Source: Strongylocentrotus droebachiensis (lineage: Eukaryota > Echinodermata > Echinoidea > Camarodonta > Strongylocentrotidae). Taken from it: a stretch of 64,000 nucleotides of DNA. Shown here one piece after another: positions 23,623-36,127 of the stretch. The DNA is taken from NCBI GenBank assembly GCA_035222895.1, contig JAVYIG010006580.1, forward strand, positions 1 to 64,000, written 5' to 3'. A program made the translations under genes and the position numbers. Numbering within the stretch: the first letter of the stretch is position 1; each line of letters starts with the position of its first letter. The notes beneath the pieces are model-generated. The model did no database searches. It saw only the letters and a list, made by a program, of their open reading frames with translations, and had not been told where the DNA came from.

Positions 23623-26600
23623 ATGGCTGATGCCCAAGCAGAAGGTGGAGTTCCAGCTGTGGAACCGACCGTTGAGACTGAAAACTCAAACCAGGTCCAA
23701 GATCAGATCCAGGTGCCTTCTCAAGAGGAGTTACTAGCCCATGTCAGAGCTCAACCTGGAACAGCACTGGTGAAAGCAAGGTAAGAAACACAACTGGGGG
23801 GTGTTTCACAAGACTTGACATCAGTGACAAATGACAGTTTTTGTTATAAGCTAGTGAAATCCTAGCTTCTGATTGGTTATCAGCAGATTTGTCACTGATT
23901 TTTGTCATTTGTCATTGAAAGAAAGCTTTGTGAAACGGGTCCCTGGTGTTATAACAAATTCTGTGGAGGGATGGGAGCAGCCGAGGACAATTTGCCTCCT
24001 GAACCCATTAGAGAGCTCTCGTAAATGAAAAATGAGCCACAGGGTTTTTGTCAGTAATGCAAGTGTGTATTGGTAGATTTATAAGTGAAATACACTGCAC
24101 TTTTTCTATAAATAACAATTCATTCTAAATTACTTGGCAAAGGCTCATTCATTACCGCAATGTGACCATTCAACCCACATATATAGACACAAAAATTATT
24201 AGATAACTAGGCCCTGACTTCTGATATACATTTACTTGTTTTGCTCTTTGCTCCAACAAGCCCTTACACAACTCACTTCTTTTTGGTATTGCTGTTCTTT
24301 TTGTACCTAGGTACATTGACCTCACACGACACAGCAAAAGAAATGACCGGGATAGCACCACCAAAGCGAGCCAGGAGCAGCGCAACGAACCAGAGGGCCA
24401 GCAGCATGAAACCAAGAAGCAGAAAGGGAAAGGCCAGAATAAGAAACGTTACAGGGAAAAAACAGTTCCGTCTGAAGAGCGTCCTTGTTTGGATTTCTTG
24501 AGGGGTGCCGGCTGCAGATTCGGTGACAAGTGCAAGTTCAGCCACGATATCCAAAAGCTGATGGCGGGTAAAGCCCCAGACATCAGTCCTCGATGTATCA
24601 ATTTTGAGAAATTTGGCAGCTGTCCTTATGGCATGCTCTGCCGCTTTGGAGGTGCCCACATAGATGATAACCTGAAGAACATCGTCGATGAAGAGAAGGT
24701 CAAGGAAACAGGAGGCAAATTTGTTGTCAGGAATATGCTGAGCAAAGACTTGCAGATTCAGTTGAGGAAGCGGAACGTCCATTTCAAGAAGTCCGATCAG
24801 TACATGAGGACTTTGGATACTAGGAAAAAGGAGTCTAACTCTAAGAGACCCGAAGGACCAGGTTGCACAGACAGTAATGAAAGTCCTCCTGTTGTCATGC
24901 CGAGTAGTGGTGATGCTCCCAGCCATGCAGGGACTGTAACCGATGCTGATGTCATCAAGCTGAGGCCGGAGGAGAAGAAGAAGCTTGATGTGAAGGACAA
25001 ACTCCTGCTTGCACCACTGACAACCGTAAGTGCTGTCAAATCATTAGCGCTTACGAGTTTACGAGTATTTCTAATGAATTCGGTTCCTTTGAGATAGTAC
25101 TGTTTTCATCTTGCTAGTAATTCTAGCTAATTCCTCAGGCACACCAATGAGACTTGACACCAGACCACATGCAGACCTAACAATACATACATTATTGTAC
25201 CCCTAATGGCCCAAAACAAGGCTTTTTGGAGTCAGTTTGGCAGTGTTACTGTTAGTGAGTTACGAATCCTTGATGTCTAACATTACAATTTATTAACTCA
25301 TTGTGAATTACAAAAAGAACAATAAGCATTTGTTTGTCCAAAGCAGCAAATACTCTGTCAAGCTTTAAGTGACTTCAACAACTTATGGCACTGACAATCT
25401 AGGAAACTTGGTAACATTGAGACCTTGGATACGGTAGCTGTTTATTTAGATACTTAGGAGACTAAACTTTGTTATGTTTGCATTAATCATATCTTAAATC
25501 CTTCAAAAGGCTGGGTTATTTAGGTGGTCTCCCTGGCAGGGAGGGGTAAATTCCAGAGTAACATATCAGAATATTTTTTTTAATTCTGAAAGGTGCTTGC
25601 CTGAACAGAAAGATGATTTTGATTCTGTTGAACACTGTACGTCTGTGCTTGTTGTTACAGGTTGGCAATCTTCCGTTCCGGGCGGTGTGTAAGAAGCTAG
25701 GTGCAGACATCACATGCGGTGAGATGGCCATGTGTACTAATCTACTCCAAGGACAGTCGTCTGAATGGGCGCTGCTGAGGAGACATCCTTCGGAAGACGT
25801 CTTCGGTGTCCAGGTAAATTATCCTCTCACTTCCTTTCAGGACAGGATTTTTTTTTTAAGGGGTGGAGTGATCAAATGTTCTTCAAATTGGCAACTTTTT
25901 TCTTTCTTTCTGTTCTACATTGTTCTAATAAAATGTTACTTCTTTGAAAATGCTGTACATGTGAGTAAAAGCTTCATCTAAAAAATTGAAGAAAAAAAAG
26001 GGAAAATTTTGTTCCATCAACAATGATATATGAATTGTAAGTATAATTAATTTTTATGAATTTATAAATAATGCATTAACAAGAACAAAAGCAATAAAAT
26101 TTAGTGTGGACAGTAAAAATGAATACCCAGAAGCAGAAAACAAGTTTACCTCTTGATAAACTGATTTTAAGGAAGGAAATCCCACATTATACTAAAATAC
26201 TCTCTTTGCCGGTATGCTGGAAGAATTAGATCAGAATTTGGGGTTCTGATTTTTTCCCCCTTATTATGAATCATTTCCTCTAGCTCTGTGGTGGTTTTCC
26301 AGACACAATGACTAGGTGTGCAGAGCTGCTCAATGATAGATTAGATATTGATTTTATCGATATCAATGTCGGCTGCCCAATTGACCTGGTTTATCACAAG
26401 GTGCGTATTAAACCTCTTTATAGTTCATTGACTTTTATGGTTGTTAGTTGTGTGGAAGAACTCTGCTGCCTTTTATTATATTTCCAGATTCTTTCATGTT
26501 TTTTCCTTTTTTTATTTTCCTCCTTCAGAAAATATACATGTATATCATGGGGGAAACCTGCTATATTTAAGTCTTGAGGACTATGAAGAACAATGAGGAC

Positions 26601-29600
26601 ATTACAGTGTGTTGTAAAAGCAGAAATCTGATCCGTTTTTATTGACAGTTTTTGTTTTATCACACTTTCGTAATGAATAATTAATTTATTAATTAATTAG
26701 TAATTAGATCAATTTGTATAGCGCAGCTACTATATAAATATACTCTACTGCGCTGTGATGAAAATAAAACTAACAGTGCTACTTTACAGACACAAACAAA
26801 ACTATTCAAAAGCTTAATGTTTCTTTGATTATTGACATTATGTTAAATGTATGAATATCTTACAGTTTACAGGAATTTTTTGATTTAATTTCATATGTAA
26901 TGAATTTCATTTAGTTCATAACTTATTTTGACTATTGCAGGGAGCTGGATCTGGTTTGATGAATAGAATGGGAAAGTTTCAGGAGATTGTAAGAGGAATG
27001 AGCTCGGTAAGTTCTTTACATGCACACCCATTTTCGTATCACATAATTTGCAGATGAGAATGTTCGTTTCTCAGTTGCATCATTTGCCATACTGTTAGAT
27101 TGTACATATTGCTCTCATAGGCATTTCAAATTTGTGTATGGTAACATCAAGATGCATTTTCTCTCAAAAAAGGATGAAGTACAGGCATAGTTTTGCATTT
27201 AAATACAAAAATTAGATGCAAGAAACAATGCCCCAATGCATACTCACTGCTGTATATCATATGAGATACAGACTTTTTGGCACAATATACAAATATCTCA
27301 ATTAAATTTGGAGGTGTTGATTAATTCTAAGTTTGTTAATACCTTGTGTAGGGATAGGCCTTTTAACCCCTTCTTTATCATGAGGATTGCAAACAGTCAT
27401 CAACAGTTGAATTTGGGGTCTTAAATCTTTATAGAAGTTGATTTATAAATCTCCTATGGGAACATCCTTACATGTATATGATCTCATTTCCCCTGGGAAG
27501 CCACATCATACTGCTCTTCCTGCAGACCTTGCAATTATTATATTGCCCCCATCATTGGGGATAATATAATAATAGGATAATATGATTGGGGTAAAAGACT
27601 TTGTCCAAGGATGCGAGCACAGAGCATGGATCAAACTATGTACTTCCCATTTGAGAGTCAAGCGTTTTCAACAGTATACCAATGCTCCCTACCTTCATAC
27701 TTATATGTACTGGTACCTGTTTTTTCTGTAGAACAAAACAGTCATTTTTTAAACCAAAATGTAGACCATTCATAATTTTGAGCAGGAAAGAAGGGGTTAC
27801 ATTGATGAGGAATTTTTGTTTATTTGTTTTCCATTCAGGTTCTTGATATTCCTCTGACAGTGAAAATGAGAACCGGTGTCCATAACGACAATCCCGTCGC
27901 ACATAAGATCGTACGTCGTATCTACGACTGGGGAGCATCTGTTGTCACGGTAACTATCGTGCTTTGTATTACTGTAGCTAAAATATATATAACGACTGTT
28001 TTTCTTCTTCTTCTTCTTCTTCCAGTGCAAGTACAGTCCTCTGGGTAGAGTATTTTTGTACTGTTGTGTAGTGCTGTGAATGAGTGTGCCATGCTGCATT
28101 GTGTGAGCCTCCAAAAAAGAGGTTCCAAATGGTTTAAGAATTGATTAGTAAAAAGTGTTCATTTTGCAAGTAAAAATAAATATTAAATGTGCTTTTAAGA
28201 AATAGTTGAGTTCTGGGCCCTGTTTCTTAAAACTTGTCATCAATCACAAGTAACAAGAACTGTTATAAATACTGAAATCATGGCATTTGATTGGCTGAGA
28301 TCAAATTTGTCATGGAAATTTAGCATTTGTTATTGATAACAAGTTTCATAAAACAGGGCCCTGGTCATGCAATTGCTCTGTAATTACTCTGAAAGAAGTT
28401 GTCCAGGAGCTTTTTGGAACAATCGATTATGTAATTCATTACTAATGGTTTTCACTATGATGTTTTATACTCAACAATATCATAGAAATTGACTCGATCT
28501 TGCTGAGAAATTACATGCAATACACACAGAAATGTGTAACTGGGACTACACATACATGTGACATGAAAAATCAAATATTGTTTATGTTTCTTCCCCCCTC
28601 TAGGTTCATGGTCGTACAAGAGAGCAGCGGTATTCCAAGCTAGCTGATTGGGATTATCTGAAAGACTGTGTCCAGGCTGCAGATCCGCACCCATTCATTG
28701 GTAAGTCCTAAGGTCAAAGGTCAACTATGCTGCAGTTTTTGAGTACCTAGAGTAATATTGCATGATGTTAATGTTAATCTGATGTAAATGTACATGTAGT
28801 AATACTGTGTTGTAAGGTTTCTAACCATGTAGAGATACACAAAAACCTGTCTTTAACGTAAAGCTTGCTCACACTTAATACAGTAAGCCATTCGATTTAT
28901 TAATGATAATGGTAAAACAAAAATGCATCAAATAAACCATAGTGGAGGCATGATGGCTCAGTAGTGGAGCAGTGGTCTTGTAACCAGGAGGTCCCAGGTT
29001 AGAAACCATGTCAATGCGCCAGTGCCCTGGTATGGCACTAATCCTCATTACCAAGTCCCTTGGAGAGGACTTAAAGCCGTTGGTCACCTGTTTCTTGCTT
29101 ACAAACATATACATGCATGCTTTCTTAGCAGTTGGGTAAAACAAAAGAATAAAACAAACATTTAAATGAATGGCAAATAGATGTGAAAAGAAAACTATAT
29201 TTAACCATTGACTGACACTAGGCAGTGAATGCGTAGGCCAGGAATATTTCCTCATGTCCTATTTGGCCCATTCTTGAATCCCAAAGTCATGTTTTCATCC
29301 AAGAACATGATTTTAGAAACTTTCAGGAAATCAACCTTGGGCGATATCAATTGCTTAGAGCTAAAGTACCCAGATTTCTGAATTTTGCAATGGCATTTAA
29401 GATTATCCAACCACGCTTTCTATAACCAAACAATAGGTTATTGAAATGGCCTTTGGATTAATTTGTTGAACATTCTTCCTATTGTTCTCAAGGTAGCAAT
29501 GAATTTTATTGTTTATAATTAACAAATATTTTGAATGATGTCCTATATCTTGTTTTACGCAGGAAATGGAGACATTCTTTCATTTGAAGATTCAAACTTC

Positions 29601-32160
29601 TTCCGTGAGCAGAGTGGAGCGACCGGTCAGATGATTGCCCGGGGTGCACTCATCAAACCCTGGATTTTCACTGAAATCAAAGAACAAAGGTACCATGCTA
29701 GCATTTCTTAAGAAATTTTTGCTGTTCTATCGAGTCTGGATGTACTTGAATTCTGTTATGTTATGTTATTTTACCGTTACTTCTTAAATCTATTTGCATG
29801 TAACACCATCGGACGTGGAGAACCTCATGACAGAATTGAAATAAGCTCTGTGTTGTCATTTCTACTTTGTTATGACATGTACCTGGAAATTAAATAAATA
29901 ATTTTTAATGAAAGTGAGCTCAGTCTAGCTGGAAAGAAATATAACAAAGACTATGCAGTGTGATGGCTCAGTGGTAGAGCAGTGGTCTCGTAACCGGGAG
30001 GTCCTAGGTTCAAAATTTAGTCATTGCGCTAGAGCCCTATGGTAAGGCATTCATCCTTATTACCAAGTCCATGGGAGAAGACCTAGAGCCGTTGGTCCCC
30101 TGGTTGCTTACCTACAAGCATACCTATGCCTTCTTAGTAGTCAGTTAAAAAGAAACCATCAACCAATGCACTGAAGTAGAAGCCCATGTTCTTTTAAAAC
30201 ATGGGCTTCTGAAACTGGGTTAACATAAAAGATAATTTTCAAATACTGATCATCATATTGCATAATAGCAGAACCAGAAACTGTCCCAACGATCTTGGAA
30301 ATGTTCGGAAATGTAGTTCATAGGAATAAATATATGTCATATGGTTTTAGATTCATACAAATGATAACAAAATCAATCTTGCCTGAAATTTGCAAATGAG
30401 TCACATTCACATGTGTTTTTAGATTTTAATTGATATCTCATTAACGTTCTCTTAATTTATTTCTACTTTTTTTTCTTCTCTCTCTCATTACCGTATGCCT
30501 CTATAACAGACATTGGGACATCTCTTCTAGTGAGCGTTTTGATATTCTACAGGATTACATCAACCTAGGACTGTTGCATTGGGGCTCAGACAGTGAGGTA
30601 TGTCTTTTCATGATAATAATACATCTAGATTTACATAGTGTTTAATACAGCATTCTGAATTGAATTGATTTAATGTCCATACATATGGAAATTCGCTGCT
30701 CACTAACAATGTACACAATTATACAAATTATAAAACATAATAACAACATAGCATCAATGGCGTTACATCCAACAATAAGAGCGACATCCCACATCCAGGC
30801 ACCTCACAATTTAAACGTAGATAGGAACATGGGAATAGTCTGTATCAGATAAGCATGATAAGTTCAATGTGATTGCTTGCCTAGGAAATGGAGGAAAGCA
30901 ATACAATAGTACAATGTCTGCAATACTTGCCCTTGTTTTACCCTTCTGTTGTAAATACGAGTCGAATCTGAGATTCATTCACGCACACAGTATGCACTGT
31001 TTCTTGGAGTTATTTCCACCATTATGGTCACCATGAGGGCATATGGCAATTTCTGTCACAAAGCCTTTAGTCATCCTACCAGTTCCCATTTCTCTCTGGG
31101 TAATGGAGCGCGGTAATTGCAGCCGTTTTCAAGCCAGGGTAATAATCGGGAGCGCCCGGAGTGTCAAGTCTGACAGACATGAGCGCTATACAAGAACCCA
31201 CTTTTATTATTATTATTATTATCAATGATTTTTGATTGTTTTCTTGATGCAGGGAGTACGGAAGACGAGAAGATTCCTTCTTGAGTGGCTGTCATTCCTC
31301 CATCGTTACATCCCGGTCGGCCTCCTGGAGACACTGCCTCAGAAGATCAACGAAAGGCCTCCATACTATGTGGGTCGGGACGATCTGGAAACGCTGATGG
31401 CTAGTGCCAATTGTGCTGACTGGGTCAAAATCAGGTAAGATCACTAATTACATGATACAGTCAAACCTGTCTACAGCAACTGCCCAATGGAAACACAAAA
31501 AGTGGTCTTTGTAGACAGGTTCCTTTAATACATGTTTCAATGAGAAACCATTTTCAAGGGAAACAAAAAATGTGGTCCTTGTAGACAGGTGGTCATTAAA
31601 GCAGGTTTGACTGTAGTGAGATTACTCTTCTAAGGAAGGGTTGTCCTGTGGGAAGTTGCCTGGTGATGTTTGTCCTTTAATGGTTGTCTTTCCTCAAGTA
31701 CATTGTTGCATGTACCGGTATGTCCAAAAAACAATGTTCATGATAACTTGAGAATGTAAATAGTTTGTGAACAAAAGAAATGTAAAGTACTTCAACAAAG
31801 TGATTGTAGGAGCTTTACTTGCCAAACATAGTACTGGGGCTCGTTTCACAAAGCCTTTCTTCAATGACAAAAATAAATCAGTGACAAATCTGCTGATAAC
31901 CAATCAGAAGCAAGGATTTCAGTAGCTTATTACAAAAATTGTTATTTGTCACTGATGACAAGTTTTGTGAAACGGGGCCCTGATCTTGGCTTTTTAAAGA
32001 CTACCAGTAAATGTAAATGTTCTCATGTATCATTTTGTATTATCATTTTGCTTGCTCAGTAAGGATGTAATCTGGTTCTTGTTTCAGTGAAATGTTTCTT
32101 GGCCCTGTACCCGATGACTTCCAGTTCTTAGCGAAGCACAAAGCCAGCTCCTACAAGTGA
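23623..32160 (+). CDS. DUS3L: tRNA-dihydrouridine(47) synthase DUS3L, 11 exons
   Basis: Exons: 23623-23780, 24311-25025, 25661-25813, 26284-26400, 26941-27006, 27839-27949, 28604-28700, 29563-29689, 30510-30597, 31253-31434, 32088-32160 (TGA). Phases close to 628 residues (human about 650). The Dus3 family reduces a uridine in the tRNA variable loop to dihydrouridine with FMN and NADPH. Seen: CCCH finger 1 (C112, C121, C127, H131) and finger 2 (C148, C157, C163, H169); the entry LAPLTTVGNLPFR (about 286 on); catalytic-site [10 protein letters not shown] with Cys373; VKMRTG with its FMN-contacting Lys; [20 protein letters not shown]; and the C-terminal helical domain with [15 protein letters not shown] and RPPYY. 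The start is the Met of [10 protein letters not shown] possible acceptor (ATAG) eight bases upstream suggests a 5' UTR intron. Introns carry SINEs and MITEs. All catalytic motifs are intact. Confidence 0.96.
23795..23946. mobile_element. MITE in DUS3L intron 1
   Basis: The ends 'ggggtgtttcacaaga' and 'ctttgtgaaacgggtcc' are inverted to each other. The inside has 'agtgacaaatgacag' and its inverse. The same family occurs, in the opposite orientation, at 31834-31982. Confidence 0.75.
27535..27700 (-). repeat. tRNA-derived SINE in DUS3L intron 5
   Basis: On the minus strand it reads 'gagcattggtatactgttga', a box-A-like TGGTATACTG, then box-B-like 'gtttgatccatgc', and a body ending in 'ttaccccaatcatattatcc'. 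The layout is that of a tRNA head plus body; the family is not identified. Confidence 0.5.
28213..28364. mobile_element. MITE in DUS3L intron 6
   Basis: The ends 'ctgggccctgtttctt' and 'cataaaacagggccctgg' are inverted. Inner segments 'cttgtcatcaatcacaag' and 'ttgttattgataacaag' pair with each other. It is related to the elements at 6249, 23795 and 31834, with a half copy at about 54962-55056. Confidence 0.75.
28937..29110 (+). repeat. tRNA-derived SINE in DUS3L intron 7, copy 1
   Basis: tRNA-like head with box A 'tggctcagtagtggag' and a degenerate box B 'ggttagaaacc', followed by the body 'attaccaagtccc..gag.ac..agagccgttggtc'. A second copy lies at 29955-30150. Confidence 0.8.
29955..30150 (+). 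repeat. tRNA-derived SINE in DUS3L intron 8, copy 2
   Basis: Box A 'tggctcagtggtagag' and box B 'ggttcaaaatt' head, with the same body as 28937-29110 ('attaccaagtccatgggag', 'gccgttggtcccctggttgc'). The better-preserved head suggests it is the younger copy. Confidence 0.85.
31080..31225 (+). repeat. SINE-type tail with (ATT)n, upstream of DUS3L exon 10
   Basis: The 'gagcgctatacaagaac' plus (TTA)n end resembles the tail of the repeat at 1-235. It ends about 28 bp before the exon 10 start, so the ATT tract abuts the splice acceptor. Confidence 0.5.
31456..31615. mobile_element. Tc1/mariner-like MITE with TA target site
   Basis: TA-CAGTCAAACCTG at the left and CAGGTTTGACTG-TA at the right are perfect 12-bp inverted ends with TA duplications. 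Inside, 'tgtctaca..' and 'tgtagacaggt' blocks repeat. It is in DUS3L intron 10. Confidence 0.85.
31834..31982. mobile_element. MITE in DUS3L intron 10
   Basis: 'ggggctcgtttcacaaag' and 'cttgtcatcagtg..'-type inverted ends close with 'tttgtgaaacggggccc'. It is a reverse-oriented relative of 23795-23946, sharing 'agtgacaaatctgctgataa' and 'ccaatcagaagc'. Confidence 0.8.
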
Positions 32161-33680
32161 AACTAACATGGCTCAGCAACACAAATAGCCAAGCCGTACA
32201 ACTAGCAGTGGCACGATCAACCACAAATTCTAGCGGCTCATTGCATACCTGCCAACCCTTCCGAATAATCCAGAATATTTTGATTTTCTGGACTTTTAGG
32301 ACCTGAAAATTCAGAATATTCCAAATTTGTCAAAAGTTCAAATTTTTCTTTTTTCTATTTTCTTTTCCTTTTTTTTCTTCTTTTCCTCCTTATTTTTGAA
32401 GGCATACCGTGCTAAAAATTCTTAATTCTTAATTTCAAATGTTGGCAGGTATATTATTGGCATTCATGAGAAGACAGGTGACATACATTCTATGCTGTAG
32501 GAGTTATGTTTAGTATTCGTTTCTACAGAGGATTTTAGAGCCATAATGTCCTAGCAACAACTATTGTTAACAAAGACTCATGCATTAAATTTGATTACAT
32601 TACGAAAGTGGCCAATTCATAATAGATAATGTTTTACCTCTGATTTTATTTTTTTGTATGGCTAGATTGACTTCAGGCTCAGACCCTCACTTTTTTACTT
32701 GCATTTTGAAAAATATTTAATGTCAAAATAGCTCTAATGATCATGTGTATGTTGATGAAAATGCAATAAAAATACTTTTATATTTATCTCAGTCATGATA
32801 AGCATATGAAAAAATACAAAATGTTTCTTATTGTACAGCAATCTACTACCATTGTAACCTTCTAGGTCTACGACTTATTTCTGTTTTATGTGGCTATATT
32901 ATTGGCTTATGGTCCAAGCCCTTGCTTTGATAACAGACATTTTTAATAATTTGGAATTTAAAGGATGTTAAGTAAAGCACAGTTAGAAAAAAAGTGTGGT
33001 CCAAACACTTCAGCTATTTCTTGTTATTTTTTTTTAAAATATAGGGGCCCTTGAAGACTCATCCTTTCAAGGAACACTTTTTCTATGATATTTTTCTAAA
33101 TGAACATGAAAAAACTGTCAAAGCTCACTAAGTATTTGTAGTCGTCCTGATAAACTGCCTCTAAAAATGTCCACATCAAAATATAAACCCTTGATCACAT
33201 GTAAATGAAAGACAAGTGGGGATGACGAAACAATGGCCTTCAAGCCTACACATATTTCTGTGTGTCGTTAGATACAAAGTTGTGAAGCGCACAGCTCCAA
33301 TGGTGTTTTTTTTTAATTGAATATCAGGTTGCTGCAGTGGATTTATGAGGCAGTTGATCAAGTTATTTGTGAATGCGGCTTTATGAAATTTAAGTTTTCC
33401 TTTGCCTGTTTGACTTTTTGTTACACCAGCCCATTCTATGTCTTATTGTATTTCAGAAGCATAGCCAGCTCTTGTGCAGTCATACTTATAGTACTGAAGA
33501 CCTCAATTTTATGTCTTGGTCATATTTTGTAAATATCAACTTCAGGATGTGCTTCAATAATTTTGTTGAGACATTATTTTTATCATTATTATACATGTGT
33601 GTAATAAAGTTTGTTTTGAATAATTATGATGAACACTATATCTATGTGATTTGTGTATTTGATTTAAAGGTAATTAAGGC
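32161..33680 (+). other. DUS3L 3' region
   Basis: AT-rich, without a second gene. Plus-strand AATAAA hexamers at 32765-32770 (about 605 bp past the stop) and 33603-33608 are candidate poly(A) signals. A fragment at about 32572-32620 matches one arm of the inverted repeat at 7957-8258. The frames at 33317-33708 show no recognisable product. Confidence 0.5.
32765..32770 (+). terminator. Candidate DUS3L poly(A) signal
   Basis: First canonical AATAAA on the plus strand in the 3' region, about 605 bp after the TGA. Confidence 0.45.
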
Positions 33681-33719
33681 CAGTACATACCCTAAAAGAG
33701 ACGGGTAGGTAGCATGAAA

Positions 33720-34120
33720 TTAAGAAAGATGGAGAGGAAGGGGGGGGTAGAGAACACGATAAAGGGGGGAGAGAGAGAGATATATATAGAGAGAGAGAGA
33801 GGGAAAGAGAGATCAAGATATTAGGGAGAGATGGGGGGGGGGGAGGGAGAGAAAGAAAAAAAAAGGAGGTGAGAGAACAAAATGTAGGGAAGAGAGAGAA
33901 TGAGAGGGGGAGGGAGAGAGAGAGAAAGAAAGAGAGAAAGTAACTTATGGAGGGAGAAACGGAATGGGAAAAATTTCTATGTGTATGTATATTTATATAC
34001 TGGCATGTGAGAAATTGGGTGATAAAGGGGGAGAGACAGACACAGAGAGGGGGAAGAAAATGGGAGAGAGAGAGGAAAAGATAAAGAGAGGGGGGAAAGA
34101 GGAAGAACAATTTCTAGAAA
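33720..34120. repeat. GA-rich low-complexity tract
   Basis: Purine-rich (GAGA)n and poly-G sequence. A similar tract at about 45380-45625 occupies the same place relative to the duplicated flank, so it is part of the segmental duplication. Confidence 0.85.
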
Positions 34121-34909
34121 AGGTGTACTGGTATGTTAAAGACATGTAGGAATAAAAAATGAAAAGAGAGAGGTATACGTTATAACATGTTGAAGGTATT
34201 TTGTGACACACGAAATAACGAGTCTGTCGGAAGCTGCTCGTGAAGTGATGGGTACTTTTATGTTGAATTCAAACCAATACCTGATGAAGATGAACACCGT
34301 GTATTAAAAAACTGAATTCTTTTGCTTAATATAAAAATAAAAAGAGTTAATCACATCAAAAACCTTCACATGAAAATTATTATCACATGCACAGCCGTAT
34401 AATTATATTTTCATTAGGATGCAAGCTTTAACAAAGTTAGGCAAGGCATACAAAAGAAAAAACAATTCCCAAACATAAACAAAATGAAAGCAAGCTATGC
34501 ATTATATTCCCTTGCGTGATATCACATGGGTGAATTCAAGTAACGTTAATACTATTTTATTAGAAAAGAAAGTCATGCGTTCAGGCAATAATTCTTTATA
34601 CCGCCATCACTCCAATCCTTTGTTTTCAAAATCAAACTATACTCTGATAAGATAGATATTCTACAAAATACAGGTTTCATATTCTGCTTACAAAATTGTA
34701 CTGTCCTCCTACATATAGTTCCATTAAATGTAAAATCTGAATAAAACTGTCACTGCTTTCCTACAAACTGAAAATATAACTGTACCCTCAACGAACGATC
34801 TAAATTAAGTAGTTCAATTTAAAATCTCGTATGCACATGTATGAGGAAGTCTATCAATTTAGATCAAACAATAATATACATATTATAATATGATAAGGGA
34901 AGGCTGTGT

Positions 34910-34939
34910 TATTACTATCAATAATAATAATAATATAAG

Positions 34940-34986
<47 letters not shown>

Positions 34987-35050
34987 GAGTAATAATAATA
35001 ATGATAACGATGATAACAATGATAATAATAATAACTATAATAATAATAAT
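34910..35050. repeat. (AAT)n microsatellite
   Basis: Long ATA/AAT run. Homologous but shorter tracts lie at about 47175-47285 and 60890-60985 in the other two flank copies. Confidence 0.9.
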
Positions 35051-35061
35051 AGTCAAATTTA

Positions 35062-35245
35062 TATAAAACCCACTGTGCTACTTGTAGCTACATATAGAAA
35101 ACAATGCCTAAGCGGTGCCCGTTGGTCCCCCATGATCCTCTTTTTCTTATGTTAATTGAGAGCTGAGTTGATGAGATAACCACCTGTCAGTGACCTTCCT
35201 GGGTGGTCTAATCCATCCTGGCCAAGTTAGTACAGACGGGCTTTA
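35062..35245 (+). mobile_element. Short MITE-like repeat, TAAAGC/GGCTTTA family
   Basis: Copy of the 3150-3331 repeat. It is missing from the equivalent place in flank copies 2 and 3, where the AAT tract runs straight into 'ttatataacgctta', so it inserted after duplication or was lost there. Confidence 0.65.
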
Positions 35246-36019
35246 ATACAGCATTTACATGCTGTCCTGTATGTACTTTATCTTTATTATGCATCCATCC
35301 ATTATCTATCCATCCATGCATTTGTACATTCAATTTTATACAATTTCTGTATTATCAGATCATACAATTGAAATCAAACACTAATAAATACACAAATCCT
35401 ACTAGAAAAGAAAGGGATTTCCTATCAAACGGGTATCAATGTATATTTTGTCTTTATTTTAGAGACATCATTTTACTATCAAACTGATATAATTTGAGCT
35501 GAACATTTGACACACGTAACAAAACGGTGGTTGTTTCAGGCTGTCTCTTAGATCATGAATGAATCTTTGTCGATTTATCTGCCTATATTTACAAAGCGAC
35601 TAAGCAAATAGCTACCGAGAAGTCATGTAAAACAAACAAACCAAGAATGTCAATGAAATATATTCGTTCACGTGATTTTACACCAACTTATAAAACTACA
35701 TTTGTATCTACAATACAATTTACGCATTGAATAATAACACTAAAATATCTTCGATACAATGACATTACGTATTTAACAACACTGTGTATAATTGTGTATA
35801 ACAAAATGAAGAACATATGCATTCATGTTAGGGAAAACCATAATGAGACATCTTTCCCAAACGTAAGCAATTCCACTTGATTACAGATACGCTACATAAT
35901 TATAATCAAATCCTTTACACTTCAAAATGATAGAGTGAAACTATTTTACAATACAGGTAAGTATATTTTATGCTGTATATATTTACGAATCAACATTCTC
36001 TTCGAACATTTTTCTTCAC

Positions 36020-36025
36020 TTTATT
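36020..36025 (-). terminator. Candidate poly(A) signal of TRIM-like gene 1
   Basis: AATAAA on the minus strand about 105 bp past the stop. The homologous site after gene 2 (about 51055-51063) reads AATATA. Confidence 0.5.
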
Positions 36026-36127
36026 GGGAACTTAATGATGTTAGGAAAATTATAAAATACATGTAGTATTCTTCCACAAAAACAGTGATCAAACTCAAAT
36101 AGATTTATCAAATGTTTTATGATTGGT

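Larger units (their letters stand above)
34121..36127 (-). repeat. TRIM-like 3' flank, duplication copy 1
   Basis: Starts with 'aaataacgagtctgtc..agctgctcgtg' at about 34214 and runs to the stop of the first TRIM-like gene. The same sequence, in the same orientation, recurs at 46.1-51.1 kb and 59.5-64.0 kb. It contains one copy of the ~800-bp inner unit (about 35450-36000), an AAT microsatellite (34910-35050) and a MITE at 35062-35245. A minus-strand AATAAA at 36025-36020, about 105 bp past the stop, is a likely poly(A) signal. Confidence 0.8.

Noticed and set aside
24273..24926. 217-codon frame antisense to DUS3L exon 2
   Set aside because: Shadow of a well-supported coding exon; no independent motifs.
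33664..34110. 148-codon Ser/Leu/Pro-rich minus-strand frame
   Set aside because: Complement of a GA-rich low-complexity tract.
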